Of a DNA stretch of 64,000 bases, positions 53,049 through 62,477 are shown piece after piece. The translations under genes and the position numbers were made by a program. Source of the stretch: Arthrobacter sp. AL12 (GTDB lineage Bacteria > Actinomycetota > Actinomycetes > Actinomycetales > Micrococcaceae); contig NZ_JASBQY010000010.1 in the NCBI RefSeq assembly GCF_029960645.1, positions 1-64,000 on the forward strand. Reading direction: 5' to 3'. Position 1 is the stretch's first letter; each line of letters opens with the position of its first letter. The notes beneath the pieces are model-generated. The model saw nothing but the letters and a program-made list of their open reading frames with translations, searched no databases and was not told the origin of the DNA.

Positions 53049-53407
53049 CAGGGCCCCGGCCGTCCCGGGGAAAATGCCACGTTCTGGGCGTGCCGGAGTA
53101 CGGCGGCAGCGGCCTCCTGCAGGGCTGCCCGGCTGCGACGCAGGGACGCAGCCTGCAGGGACACCGCCGTCCGGTAGGCCCGGCCCGCCGGGGACTGCCA
53201 GCCTCGCAGTTCCACCCGGACCAGGTCAGCCAGCGCAGCGTCGGTGTGATCTGCGCAGGCCGCCACCCGGGCAGCGAGCTGCTGGACCTCGTGGCTGCGT
53301 GAGGCGCATGCGGCGGCATCAGCGGCCAGGACACCCCCCGCGGGCGCCCCGCCAGCCCCGGTGTGGTTGCTGGTGTGCGCGCTGGTGTGGGCGCTCCCGC
53401 TGGTCAT
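53048..53407 (-). CDS. WXG100-like small helical protein
   Basis: A 119-residue protein of two predicted amphipathic helices, HEVQQLAARVAACADHTDAA and RRSRAALQEAAAAVLRHAQN, joined by a turn VRVELRGWQSPAGRAYR, in which W-x-x-x-A-G-x-x-Y resembles the WXG100 turn. It has a Gly/Ala-rich N-terminus, with no signal peptide. It overlaps the start of the hydrolase gene by 1 nt, so a two-gene cassette for secretion by a type VII system is plausible. ATG 53407 has TAACGT 7 nt upstream and no ribosome binding site. The type VII machinery is not in the window. Confidence 0.75.
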   Translation of the reverse strand: MTSGSAHTSAHTSNHTGAGGAPAGGVLAADAAACASRSHEVQQLAARVAACADHTDAALADLVRVELRGWQSPAGRAYRTAVSLQAASLRRSRAALQEAAAAVLRHAQNVAFSPGRPGP

Positions 53408-53414
53408 AGCACCG

Positions 53415-53420
53415 ACGTTA
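53415..53420 (-). promoter_or_regulatory. -10 element of WXG-like pair, leaderless
   Basis: TAACGT on the minus strand, 7 nt before ATG 53407. Confidence 0.55.
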
Positions 53421-53566
53421 GGGGCACCGGAGCCCGGGCTGAAGCTCCCCGCCCGGCCATGTGGACAACTGCCGGCGGAACCGAAGGGATCACCGGGAAA
53501 CCCTGCCGTCAGTCACATGGATCAGCGCGCTTCAGGCCCGGCTGGACTTCGTGAAAGAATCGGGGC

Positions 53567-55009
53567 ATGCCTGAAACTGCCGCCACAGCCGATACCCGCA
53601 CGCCGTCCGGACGCCTGGCCCTTGCCGCATCCTCACAACAGATCGCGCTCGGCCCGCTGGACGGCCGGTACCAGTCCGCCGTCGCGCCGCTGGTCGACTA
53701 TCTCTCCGAAGCCGCCCTCAACCGCGACCGGGTCGCCGTCGAGGTTGAATGGCTCATCCACCTGACCGGCAACAACGTGCTTCCCGGCGCCGGACCGCTG
53801 ACCGCGGACCAGCAGGAGAAACTGCGCGCCGTCGTCACCGAATTCGACGCCGGCTCGGTTGCCGAGCTGGCGGACATCGAAGCCGTCACCGTGCACGACG
53901 TCAAGGCCGTGGAGTACTACATCGGCCGCCGCCTGCCCGGGATCGGCATCGAACGACTGACCGCCATGGTGCACTTCGGCTGCACGTCCGAGGACATCAA
54001 CAACCTCTCCTACGCCCTCGGCATCAAGGGCGCCGTGGAGGACGTCTGGCTGCCCGCCGCCCGGAAGCTCGTCGCGCAGATCAGCGCCATGGCCGGGGAC
54101 AACCGGGCCGTGCCGATGCTCTCCCGCACGCACGGGCAGCCGGCCACCCCCACCACGCTCGGCAAGGAACTGGCCGTCTTCGCGCACCGCCTGACCCGCC
54201 AGCTGGACCGCATCGCCCGGACCGAATACCTCGGCAAGATCAACGGCGCCACCGGCACCTACGCCGCCCACGTGGCCTCCGTCCCCGGCGCCGACTGGGA
54301 GCACGTCGCCCAGAGCTTCGTTGAAGGCCTGGGCCTGAGCTGGAACCCGCTGACCACACAGATCGAAAGCCACGACTGGCAGGCGGAGCTGTACGCCGAC
54401 GTCGCGCGGTTTAACCGGATCCTGCACAACGTCTGCACCGACATCTGGAGCTACATCTCGATAGGCTACTTCGTGCAGATCCCGGTCGCGGGCGCCACCG
54501 GTTCCTCCACCATGCCGCACAAGGTCAACCCGATCCGCTTCGAGAACGCCGAGGCCAACCTGGAGATCTCCTCCGGGCTGCTGGATGTCCTGGGCTCCAC
54601 CCTGGTCACCTCGCGCTGGCAGCGGGACCTCACCGATTCCTCCTCGCAGCGCAACATCGGTGTGGCCTTCGGCCACTCCCTGCTTGCCATCTCCAATGTT
54701 GCCAAGGGCCTGGACCGCCTGAAGGTGGCCGGGGACGTGCTGGCTGCGGACCTCGACACCAACTGGGAAGTCCTTGGCGAAGCCATCCAGATGGTTATGC
54801 GCGCCGAGGCCATCGCCGGCGTCGAAGGCATGGAGAACCCCTACGAGCGGCTCAAGGACCTGACCCGCGGGCAGCGCGTCGACGCGGCCAGGATGCAGGA
54901 ATTCGTCCAGAGCCTGGGCCTGTCCGCGGACGCCGAAGCCCGGCTGCTGGCCCTGACCCCCGGGAAGTACACCGGCATCGCCGACAAGCTGGTGGACCAC
55001 CTCGCATGA
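53567..55009 (+). CDS. purB: Adenylosuccinate lyase
   Basis: A 480-residue purine-synthesis enzyme that removes fumarate from SAICAR and adenylosuccinate. Conserved blocks are LGPLDGRYQ, HFGCTSEDINNLSYAL, SRTHGQPATPTTLGKELAV and the signature GSSTMPHKVNPI at about residue 310 with the flexible catalytic Ser. Length is standard. It begins at ATG 53567, which may be leaderless (AAGAAT 6 nt upstream). It overlaps the next gene by 4 nt. The region 53408-53566 holds the divergent promoters of purB and the WXG-like pair. Confidence 0.96.
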   Translation: MPETAATADTRTPSGRLALAASSQQIALGPLDGRYQSAVAPLVDYLSEAALNRDRVAVEVEWLIHLTGNNVLPGAGPLTADQQEKLRAVVTEFDAGSVAELADIEAVTVHDVKAVEYYIGRRLPGIGIERLTAMVHFGCTSEDINNLSYALGIKGAVEDVWLPAARKLVAQISAMAGDNRAVPMLSRTHGQPATPTTLGKELAVFAHRLTRQLDRIARTEYLGKINGATGTYAAHVASVPGADWEHVAQSFVEGLGLSWNPLTTQIESHDWQAELYADVARFNRILHNVCTDIWSYISIGYFVQIPVAGATGSSTMPHKVNPIRFENAEANLEISSGLLDVLGSTLVTSRWQRDLTDSSSQRNIGVAFGHSLLAISNVAKGLDRLKVAGDVLAADLDTNWEVLGEAIQMVMRAEAIAGVEGMENPYERLKDLTRGQRVDAARMQEFVQSLGLSADAEARLLALTPGKYTGIADKLVDHLA

Positions 55010-55677
55010 GGCTCCTGCTCATCCGCCATGGCCAGACGCCCGGCAACGTCCTGGGCCAGCTGGACACCGCCCACCCGGGGCCCGGGCTGACCGAGCTCGG
55101 CGACCTGCAGGCCGCCGCGCTGGCGCGGTCCCTGGCGAATGAGCAGATCGACCTTCTCTTCGCCTCCACGCTGATCCGCACCCAGATCACGGCCGCGCCG
55201 CTTTCGACCGTCCGCGGCCTGGAGATTGAGGTGCTGGAGGGCCTGCGGGAGATCGAAGCGGGGTCCCTGGAGAAGCTCACCGACAAGGAATCGCATCTGC
55301 GCTACCTCGGAACTGTGTTGGGCTGGGCGGCCGGGGAACTGCACCGTAGGATGCCGGCCGGGCCCAGCGGGCACGACTTCTTTGAACGCTACGACGCCTC
55401 GATCACACGGATCGCCGCCGCTGCCGCTGAAGCCGGGGACGCTGCGACGGTGGCCGTGGTCAGCCACGGCGCCGCGATCCGCGTCTGGGCGGGCCGGCGG
55501 GCCAGCAATGTGGAGGCGGGCTTCGCCGCCCGCCATGCCCTCGCCAACACCGGGATTGTGGCCCTGGAAGGGGATCCCGACGCCGGCTGGCGGCTCATCC
55601 ACTGGGACGGCAGTCCGGTCGGCGGCCTGGCACTGGTGGACCCTGCGGCGGAGGACCCCGCCGGCGGCAGGCTGTAG
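55006..55677 (+). CDS. Histidine phosphatase family protein
   Basis: A 223-residue phosphoglycerate-mutase-like phosphatase. The catalytic RHGQTPGN is at residues 7-14, the conserved second Arg in FASTLIRTQITA, and the second His in VVSHGAAIRVWAG, so it looks active. A small molecule phosphate or a phosphoprotein is the expected substrate. It starts at ATG 55006 inside the purB stop (ATGA), so translation is coupled to purB. A link with nucleotide metabolism is thus suggested, not shown. Confidence 0.92.
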   Translation: MRLLLIRHGQTPGNVLGQLDTAHPGPGLTELGDLQAAALARSLANEQIDLLFASTLIRTQITAAPLSTVRGLEIEVLEGLREIEAGSLEKLTDKESHLRYLGTVLGWAAGELHRRMPAGPSGHDFFERYDASITRIAAAAAEAGDAATVAVVSHGAAIRVWAGRRASNVEAGFAARHALANTGIVALEGDPDAGWRLIHWDGSPVGGLALVDPAAEDPAGGRL

Positions 55678-55771
55678 CTAAATTCTCCGAACCCTTACGC
55701 GCTGGAAACACGGCCGAAACCGGCGGTGCCTAACGTTGAGCTGCATAACCCTTCGGCGAAGCGAGGCAGCC

Positions 55772-56275
55772 ATGCAGACGAACCCGCGGCTCAACATCCG
55801 GCAGGTCACCTGGGCCAACCCGGTGGGCGCGGATCTCCGCGCGGCCCAGCAGGCCGAACTCGACGCCCGTTTCGGCACGAGCGACCACGAACCCGGCCCG
55901 CCGCCGTCGGAGGCTGACACGGCCGTGTTCCTCGTCGCCCATGACAAGGCCTCCGGCCAGCCCGTGGGGTGCGGCGGCCTGCGCATCCTCGACGCGCACA
56001 CCGCCGAGATCAAGCGGCTCTACGTGCTCCCGTACACCCGCGGTTCAGGGGTGGCCAGCTCCATCCTCGCGGCCCTGGAAGCGCACGCGCACGGCCTCGG
56101 CATCACCTCCATCACCGCGGAGGCCGGCTCGGTGCAGACTGACGGCCGGCAGTTCTACCAGAACTCCGGCTTTGCCCCGGTGCCGAGCTTCGGGCCGTAC
56201 ATCGGGGTAGAGCACTCCTACTGTTACGCGAAGGCCATCGACTCGCACAGCGCCGCCCACACCGCCATGGCCTAG
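55772..56275 (+). CDS. GNAT family N-acetyltransferase
   Basis: A 167-residue acetyltransferase. RLYVLPYTRGSGVASSILAALEAHA carries the acetyl-CoA phosphate loop (R/Q-x-x-G-x-G/A), and FYQNSGFAPVPSFGPY is the typical C-terminal strand. The acceptor amine is unknown. ATG 55772 is preferred (GCGAGGCAG upstream); an in-frame extension to 55736 is possible. It follows the phosphatase by 94 bp with its own probable promoter near TAACGTT at 55731-55737. Confidence 0.9.
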   Translation: MQTNPRLNIRQVTWANPVGADLRAAQQAELDARFGTSDHEPGPPPSEADTAVFLVAHDKASGQPVGCGGLRILDAHTAEIKRLYVLPYTRGSGVASSILAALEAHAHGLGITSITAEAGSVQTDGRQFYQNSGFAPVPSFGPYIGVEHSYCYAKAIDSHSAAHTAMA

Positions 56276-56363
56276 AGGTCCAGCGTTCGTCCCCGGTCAG
56301 CCGGCACCCGACCGGCCGGACTGAACTCTCTCGCCCGCGGCCGGTCGGCGGTGAGCGCGAAGA

Positions 56364-56756
56364 CTAGGCCCAATACGCGTCGCTCCGGGCCGTGTCCTCG
56401 AAGAACTCACTGCCCGAGACAATCCGTCCGTCCCGGACTTCGAAACTGAGGGCCCCGTCCATGTCCAGGATCTTTCCGTCGCCCTCGGCATGGTTGTGCT
56501 GCAGCGCCACCGTGTGTTTCTCGCCCCCGATGATGTCTGTGACTGTGACACTCAAGGACCCCTGCGAGCGCGACCCCAGCTCACCGAAGTACGCCAGGAC
56601 AGCGTCCCGCCCCAGCTTGGTCCCGGACAGCACGCCGTTGCCGGCAACGTGCCAGACTGCGTCCTCCGCGAACAACTCGCTGAGGGTCGCCATATCGCCC
56701 GCATTGAAGGCCTCGTACCCCCGCCGGACCAGTTCAACATTCTCTGCAGTTCCCAT
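56364..56756 (-). CDS. SnoaL-like (NTF2-fold) protein
   Basis: A 130-residue NTF2-fold protein. The N-terminal helix ENVELVRRGYEAFNAGDMAT, then LFAEDAVWHVAG, a central SLSVTVTDIIGGEKHTVALQHNHAEGDGK, and C-terminal EVRDGRIVSGSEFFED are classical. It may bind or isomerise a small molecule; function unknown. ATG 56756 is chosen since GGAGAGG lies 9 nt before it; a GTG three codons upstream also exists. Monocistronic. Confidence 0.9.
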   Translation of the reverse strand: MGTAENVELVRRGYEAFNAGDMATLSELFAEDAVWHVAGNGVLSGTKLGRDAVLAYFGELGSRSQGSLSVTVTDIIGGEKHTVALQHNHAEGDGKILDMDGALSFEVRDGRIVSGSEFFEDTARSDAYWA

Positions 56757-57068
56757 CTCGGGCACCTCTCCGTCATCTTTGTCGGGTGTTGGGACGACTT
56801 AAGGCTATTCCTGGTCCCCTGGCATGTCGATGGATTGCTGTTGCCGCAGGCAACGGGGCCGGCGTGCCCGCGGGACACCATGCGCACCCGGAAGTTCACC
56901 GCGGGTTGACTCCGCGGGCGCCGGACGTTTACCCGGACGCACCAGACTTGGTGGCCAAGGTCAGGCTATTTCATCAATTTGATAGCCAATACCGCTCAAT
57001 CCGGCGCCGCCCGCTATAGGCTGACCGGACAAATGCCATCTGGCCCCGTTCAGGAATGAGTCTCACTC
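56757..57068. other. Upstream region of iron-type ABC operon
   Basis: No gene in 312 bp. GGCTAT (56964-56969) N12 ATAGCC (56982-56987) encloses a smaller palindrome ATCAATTTGAT, an operator-like site for a Fur/DtxR-like or other dimeric regulator. TATAGGCT at 57013-57020 is the likely -10 of the ABC operon, with a leader of about 50 nt. The rest is unremarkable. Confidence 0.55.
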
Positions 57069-58169
57069 GTGCGCAGATTGAAAACCATGGTTGCCGGCGC
57101 CGTCGCCGTTGCCCTTCTTTCCGGTTGTGGCGCGGGCGCCGCAGCCCCCACCGCGTCCCAAGCAGCTTCCGGGCCCTCCGCCGTCGCCCCTTCGGGAGCG
57201 CCCTCGGGCGAGACCCTGGTCGTCTACACCAATTCCAACGGTGAAGGCCGCGGCGAATGGCTGACGAAGAAGGCGGCGGAAGCGGGCTTCAAGATCGAAA
57301 TCGTCGGCGCCGGCGGCGCGGATGCCACCAACAAGCTGATTGCGGAGAAGAACAATCCGATCGCGGACGTCGCCTTCGGGCTCAACAACATGTACTTCGA
57401 GCAGGTCAAGGCGGCAGGTGCCATCGCACCGTTCACTCCCGCCTGGTCCGCGGAAGTCGACACCGCCAAGGGTGACCGGTCCGACAGCAAGGCCTACTGG
57501 CCGCTGGTCCAGCAGGCCATCCTCCTCGGTTACAACACGGAGAAGTTCAGCGCGGACGAGGCCCCCAAGGATTGGACCGATCTGTGGACCCAGGACAAGT
57601 TCAAGGGCCGCTACGAGCGGGTCACCGGCCTCGGGACGGCCACCGCGCAGCTCGTCTTCGCCGGCATCCTGACGCGCTACAAGGACGACGGCGGCGACCT
57701 GGGCGTCTCGGACGAGGGGTGGAAGCAGGTCGAGGCGTACTTCAAGAACGGAACACCGGCAGTGGCCAAGACCGACCTCTTCGCCCGCATCGCCGCGGGG
57801 GACACGGACATGGGGCAGATGCCCTCCTCGATCATCGTCGAACGTGAAAAGTCGTTCAGCGTCGACGTGGCGACCGTGATGCCGTCCGTTGGCGTGCCGC
57901 TGGCGATCGAGCAGGTGGCCCTGGTCAACGGAACGGACAAGCAGGATGAGGCCCTCAAGTTCATCGACTGGTTCGGCAGCGCGAAGACCCAGGGTGAGTG
58001 GTCCCAGCAGTTCAACTCCATGCCGGTGAACAAGGCAGCTGCGGCCACGGCCAAGCCCCAGGTCGTTGAATTCTTCAACACGCTCAAACAGCAGGACATT
58101 GACTGGAACTTCGTGCAGGAGAACATGGGCGCCTGGGTCGAAAAGATCGAACTGGAATACATGAGCTGA
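57069..58169 (+). CDS. ABC transporter substrate-binding lipoprotein (iron/phosphonate type)
   Basis: A 366-residue family 1 binding protein. Signal peptide ends in lipobox LLSGC (Cys20). LVVYTNSNGEGRGEWLTKKAA, VGAGGADATNKLIAEKNNPIADV and WPLVQQAILLGYNTE are typical of Fbp/AfuA (Fe3+) or 2-aminoethylphosphonate binding proteins. The conserved Tyr pair ligands of ferric-binding proteins are not clearly visible, so the ligand is not certain. It starts at GTG 57069, the first gene of a three-gene operon with ATPase and permease. An upstream palindrome is consistent with iron or phosphorus control. Confidence 0.88.
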   Translation: MRRLKTMVAGAVAVALLSGCGAGAAAPTASQAASGPSAVAPSGAPSGETLVVYTNSNGEGRGEWLTKKAAEAGFKIEIVGAGGADATNKLIAEKNNPIADVAFGLNNMYFEQVKAAGAIAPFTPAWSAEVDTAKGDRSDSKAYWPLVQQAILLGYNTEKFSADEAPKDWTDLWTQDKFKGRYERVTGLGTATAQLVFAGILTRYKDDGGDLGVSDEGWKQVEAYFKNGTPAVAKTDLFARIAAGDTDMGQMPSSIIVEREKSFSVDVATVMPSVGVPLAIEQVALVNGTDKQDEALKFIDWFGSAKTQGEWSQQFNSMPVNKAAAATAKPQVVEFFNTLKQQDIDWNFVQENMGAWVEKIELEYMS

Positions 58170-58259
58170 CCCGTGCGCGGGCTGCAGCCGGCCAGCCGGC
58201 AGCAGCCCGCGCCTTTCCAGTTGGACCCCCGCTCCGCCGCCAGCACACGACAGGTTGCC

Positions 58260-59327
58260 ATGATCCGTTTCGAGAACATCGAAGTCACCTTCGGCGACTT
58301 CACCGCCATCCCCAACCTTGATCTCCAGGTGGAACCGGGTGAATTCTTCACGCTGCTTGGACCCTCGGGCTGCGGAAAGACAACCGCGCTCCGCACCCTC
58401 GCGGGATTCATAGAGCCGTCCGCCGGCGAGGTCTACGTCGACGGCAAGGCCGTCACCCGGCTGCCGAGCGACAAGCGCCAGGTCGGCATGGTGTTCCAGA
58501 ACTATGCCCTGTTCCCCAGCATGAGCGTGTGGGAGAACATCGCCTTCGGCCTCCGCGTGCGTAAGGAGAAGCCGGCCGAAAGTGACCGCCTTGTCCGCGA
58601 TATCGCCCGGCGGGTTGACCTGTCCGAGGACCAGCTGCGCAAGAACGTGGCGGAACTCTCCGGCGGTCAGCAGCAACGCGTCGCCGTCGCCAGGGCGCTG
58701 GTGTTGCAGCCCAAGATCCTGTTGCTCGACGAGCCGCTCTCCAATTTGGACGCCAAGCTTCGCCACCAACTCCGGCAGCAGCTCAAGGATCTCCAAAGCG
58801 AATTCGGCATCACCACGGTCTACGTCACCCATGACCAGGACGAGGCCCTGGCGATGAGTGACCGGGTGGCCGTCTTCAACAACGGGGTGGTGGAGCAGAT
58901 TGGCACTCCGCAAAGCATCTACGACGAGTCCGCCACAGAGTTCGTCTGCAATTTCATCGGGGACGGTTCACGCCTGACGGCCGGGTTCGTCGGTGAGCTG
59001 AACCGGCAGTCAAGCCACGTCCTCGATCCGACGGCCAACTCGTACCTTCGCGTGGAAAAGGCATCGCTGGATCCGGCCGCCGGCAACGGCTCCGCCGTCC
59101 CGGTGCGGGGAACCGTCGTCTCGAAGACCTATCACGGACTGCACAGCCGGTTCATCGTCCGCTGCCACGACGCCGATATCCGGCTGCTGGTCAAGGAAGA
59201 CGGCGGGACCCACCCCGCCACGGGCAGCCAGGCCACGGTGTATGTCCAGCCCGCCCACGTCCTTCAGTACCACCCGGAAACGGGTGTCTCACTCCGAAAC
59301 CGCCTGCAGGAAGTGACCAGCCTGTGA
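58260..59327 (+). CDS. ABC transporter ATP-binding protein (FbpC/PotA type)
   Basis: A 355-residue ATPase. IRFENIEVTFGDFTAIPNLD precedes Walker A GPSGCGKT (about residues 36-43), signature LSGGQQQRVAVARALV, Walker B LLLDEPLSNLD, and switch His in YVTHDQDEALAMSDR. The C-terminal TOBE-type domain (about 240-350) is typical of FbpC/PotA. ATG 58260 is preferred over an in-frame GTG at 58173; the start overlaps no other gene. It overlaps the permease start by 4 nt (GTGA), so both are coupled. Confidence 0.93.
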   Translation: MIRFENIEVTFGDFTAIPNLDLQVEPGEFFTLLGPSGCGKTTALRTLAGFIEPSAGEVYVDGKAVTRLPSDKRQVGMVFQNYALFPSMSVWENIAFGLRVRKEKPAESDRLVRDIARRVDLSEDQLRKNVAELSGGQQQRVAVARALVLQPKILLLDEPLSNLDAKLRHQLRQQLKDLQSEFGITTVYVTHDQDEALAMSDRVAVFNNGVVEQIGTPQSIYDESATEFVCNFIGDGSRLTAGFVGELNRQSSHVLDPTANSYLRVEKASLDPAAGNGSAVPVRGTVVSKTYHGLHSRFIVRCHDADIRLLVKEDGGTHPATGSQATVYVQPAHVLQYHPETGVSLRNRLQEVTSL

Positions 59328-61138
59328 GCACTGCGGGCGGCTCGAACGGCGGGAGCATCCGGAGCATGCTCCGCTCCCCCGCAGTCCTGATCGTCGGTGT
59401 CGCGCTGACCTGGTTCATTGCGGCTTTTCTCGTCTGGCCCAATGCCAATGTGCTGATCCAGACCTTCTTCCCCGACGGGAGCTTCTCCGGGCGCGCCGCC
59501 GAAAAGCTCTTCTCCTCCCAGCGGGCCATGAAAGCCTTGGGCAACAGTTTCCTGCTGGCCGTCGCCCTGTCCATCACGGTCAACGTGGTGGGAATCTTCA
59601 TTGTGCTGGTGACCCAGTACTTCAGGATCCGCGGCTCAAGGGTCCTGTTTCTCGGCTACGCCACCACGTTCATCTACGGCGGCATTGTGCTGGCGGCCGG
59701 CTACAAGTTCATCTACGGGGACAAGGGCATCGTGACCGGTTTCCTGGTGGGGCTGTTTCCCGGCATGGATCCCGGCTGGTTTTCCGGTTTCTTTCCCGTC
59801 CTGGCCGTCATGACGTTCGCCACCACGACGAACCACATGCTGTTCGTCACCAACGCGCTGAAGGGCGTGGATTACCAGACCATCGAGGCGGCCCGGAACA
59901 TGGGGGCCTCGACCTGGACCATCCTCCGGCGGATCGTCCTGCCGATGCTCAAGCCGACGCTCTTCGCCGTCACCGTCCTCTCGTTCCTGACCGGTCTGGG
60001 GGCCCTCAGCGCGCCGCAGGTCCTCGGCGGCCGGGAGTTCCAGACCATCACGCCAATGATCCTCACCTTCAGCAACAGCCCGACGTCGAGGGACCTCGCC
60101 GCCCTGCTGGCCGTGATCCTCGGTGTGGCCACCATCCTGATGCTGGCGGTCATGACCCGGCTGGAAAAGGGCGGAACGTACTTCTCGGTCTCAAAGGTCT
60201 CTTCCGGATTGCAGAAGCAGCAAATCCGCAACCCCGTGGCCAACGCTGTGGTCCACACCGCCGCGTACCTGCTGTTCGCCGTCTACACGCTGCCCGTGGT
60301 GCTGATCGTGCTGTACTCCTTTGCCGACGGCGCCGCGATCCAGACCGGCCAGCTGCTGCCGGGGAGCCTGACCTTCGACAACTACATCCGGGTCCTCACC
60401 CAGCCCTCGGGCCTGCGGCCGTTCATCATCAGCATCGTCTACAGCGCGCTGGCCGCGCTGATCGCCGTCGGCGGCCTGCTCTTCGTGGCCCGGCTCCTGC
60501 AGAAGTACCGCAACTGGGTGACGGCGGTCGTGGAGTACCTCCTCCACATCCCGTGGATCCTCCCCTCCGCCCTGCTCGCCCTGGGCCTGATCCTCAGCTA
60601 CGACCATCCGAACCCGCTGGTGGGCGGCGCCGTCCTGACCGGGACCACGGTGATCCTGCTCATCGCCTTTGTGACCGTCAAGATCCCGTTCACCCTGCGG
60701 ATGCTCAAGGCCTCCTTCACATCGGTCAACTCCTCGCTCGAGGAAGCCGCCAACATTATGGGCGCCAAGACGCTGTACGTGTTCCGCCGGATCCTGCTGC
60801 CGATCGTCCTGCCGGCAGCCGCGGCGATCGCGGCGCTCAACTTCAACAGCATGCTGGACGACTACGACACCGCCATCTTCCTGGCCCACCCGCTGTACCA
60901 GCCCCTGGGCCTGGTGATCAAGGCCAACACTGACGGCGCCGAGGGCGTCGACGGGGTCTCCAACACCTTTGTCTACACGGTGCTGCTCATGGTCATCACG
61001 GGTGTGACGATGTATCTGGTCTACGGCCGCGCGGGCCGGAAGTCCGCCAAAGCCGCGGGGGCAGGCACGGGTGACAAGAGGACCACGGCGCCGGCCCTGG
61101 TCGAGGCCGCGCCGGCCGAATCGGTGCGCGTCCCCTAG
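59324..61138 (+). CDS. ABC transporter permease, double-domain (FbpB type)
   Basis: A 604-residue permease with twelve predicted helices, the fusion of two permease halves found in Fe3+ and 2-aminoethylphosphonate importers. The EAA loops are NALKGVDYQTIEAARNMGASTWTILRRI in half 1 and ASFTSVNSSLEEAANIMGAKTLYVFRRI in half 2. The C-terminal tail is Ala/Pro/Lys-rich. It starts at GTG 59324, overlapping the ATPase by 4 nt. It is the last gene of the operon; the pobA remnant follows. Confidence 0.92.
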   Translation: MSTAGGSNGGSIRSMLRSPAVLIVGVALTWFIAAFLVWPNANVLIQTFFPDGSFSGRAAEKLFSSQRAMKALGNSFLLAVALSITVNVVGIFIVLVTQYFRIRGSRVLFLGYATTFIYGGIVLAAGYKFIYGDKGIVTGFLVGLFPGMDPGWFSGFFPVLAVMTFATTTNHMLFVTNALKGVDYQTIEAARNMGASTWTILRRIVLPMLKPTLFAVTVLSFLTGLGALSAPQVLGGREFQTITPMILTFSNSPTSRDLAALLAVILGVATILMLAVMTRLEKGGTYFSVSKVSSGLQKQQIRNPVANAVVHTAAYLLFAVYTLPVVLIVLYSFADGAAIQTGQLLPGSLTFDNYIRVLTQPSGLRPFIISIVYSALAALIAVGGLLFVARLLQKYRNWVTAVVEYLLHIPWILPSALLALGLILSYDHPNPLVGGAVLTGTTVILLIAFVTVKIPFTLRMLKASFTSVNSSLEEAANIMGAKTLYVFRRILLPIVLPAAAAIAALNFNSMLDDYDTAIFLAHPLYQPLGLVIKANTDGAEGVDGVSNTFVYTVLLMVITGVTMYLVYGRAGRKSAKAAGAGTGDKRTTAPALVEAAPAESVRVP

Positions 61139-61147
61139 CGCGCGCCC

Positions 61148-61499
<352 letters not shown>

Positions 61500-62477
61500 C
61501 TACAGGGCCCGGTTGAGGCTTCGCCGCAGGAGCCAGGCGCCCAGCACGAGCAGTGCCGCGGCCATGCCGGCAAGCACACCCAGTTCGGCCAGGACGTCAC
61601 CCAGGGTGCCGTCGTGGCGCTGGATGGAGGCGAACGCCTCATAGGCCCAGCGGTGCGGTGTGGCGAACGAGATCGCGTCCAGCGCTTCCGGGAAGAACTC
61701 GGGCGGCACCGTACAGCCGCCCAGGCCCGCCAGGACCAGTCCGGCGCCCACACCCACGCCGGCGGCGGCGGTGTCGTTGTCCATCACCGAACCGACCATC
61801 ATCGCTGCGGCGGCCGAGGCGGCGCAGAAAAGCACCAGCACGAGCGCGGAGAGCCACAGGTTGCCCCAGTCGACGCCGAACAGCACCGCGGTGCCGACCA
61901 TGATGAATCCGCCCTGGACGAAGGCGATGGCGAAGCGTCCCAGCCCCTGCCCCGCCACGATCTGGCCGCTGGACACCGGGGCGGACATGACCCGGCCCAC
62001 GACACCTAACCGCCGCGCCTGGATCAGCGTGGCCGCACCGGTGAGTGAACTGAGGAAGACAAAAAGCAACAGCTGCTGCGAGGCGCCGAGATCGAACTTC
62101 CCCCACCCCCGGAACTCCTGCACAACGTCGCCGGTGTCCACGATCTCCACCGTCGGCGCCGCCACCTGCGCGGCGGCCTGGTCCAGGGCGGGGCGGGCCT
62201 GATCCTTCGGGATTCCGGCGCCGGTGAGGGCAGCGAGCTGGCTCCGGTCCAGGCCCACCGCCTGCACGCCGGCCGACACCAGCTCCGCGGTCAGGGTCTG
62301 GGCGAGTGTGCTGCCGGGTCCGGCGATGGTCACCCGGGGCTGGCCGCTGCCGGCACCGAACTGCGAACCGAGCAGCAGGATGAGCATGAGCGGAAAGATG
62401 AAGACGAAGAAGAGGTTCGACTTGTCCCGCAGAAAGCGACGCAGTTCCACGGTGGCGATCGCGACCACGGCGCTCAT
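61500..62477 (-). CDS. ABC-2 type permease
   Basis: A 325-residue permease. The N-terminal cytoplasmic helix and TM1 (VELRRFLRDKSNLFFVFIFPLMLILLLGS) precede a large extracellular domain (about residues 45-140), then five helices, with the ABC-2 C-terminal signature YEAFASIQRHDG near the end (FATPHRWAYEAF). It pairs with the second permease and ATPase as an exporter of the DrrB/Ybh type. ATG 62477 overlaps the stop of the upstream gene (ATGA). As the upstream genes carry frameshifts, this may be the only intact gene of the operon. Confidence 0.88.
   Translation of the reverse strand: MSAVVAIATVELRRFLRDKSNLFFVFIFPLMLILLLGSQFGAGSGQPRVTIAGPGSTLAQTLTAELVSAGVQAVGLDRSQLAALTGAGIPKDQARPALDQAAAQVAAPTVEIVDTGDVVQEFRGWGKFDLGASQQLLLFVFLSSLTGAATLIQARRLGVVGRVMSAPVSSGQIVAGQGLGRFAIAFVQGGFIMVGTAVLFGVDWGNLWLSALVLVLFCAASAAAAMMVGSVMDNDTAAAGVGVGAGLVLAGLGGCTVPPEFFPEALDAISFATPHRWAYEAFASIQRHDGTLGDVLAELGVLAGMAAALLVLGAWLLRRSLNRAL

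Noticed and set aside
57063..58913. A 616-codon minus-strand frame across the iron ABC genes
   Set aside because: It spans the binding protein and half the ATPase on the wrong strand and has no recognisable domain.
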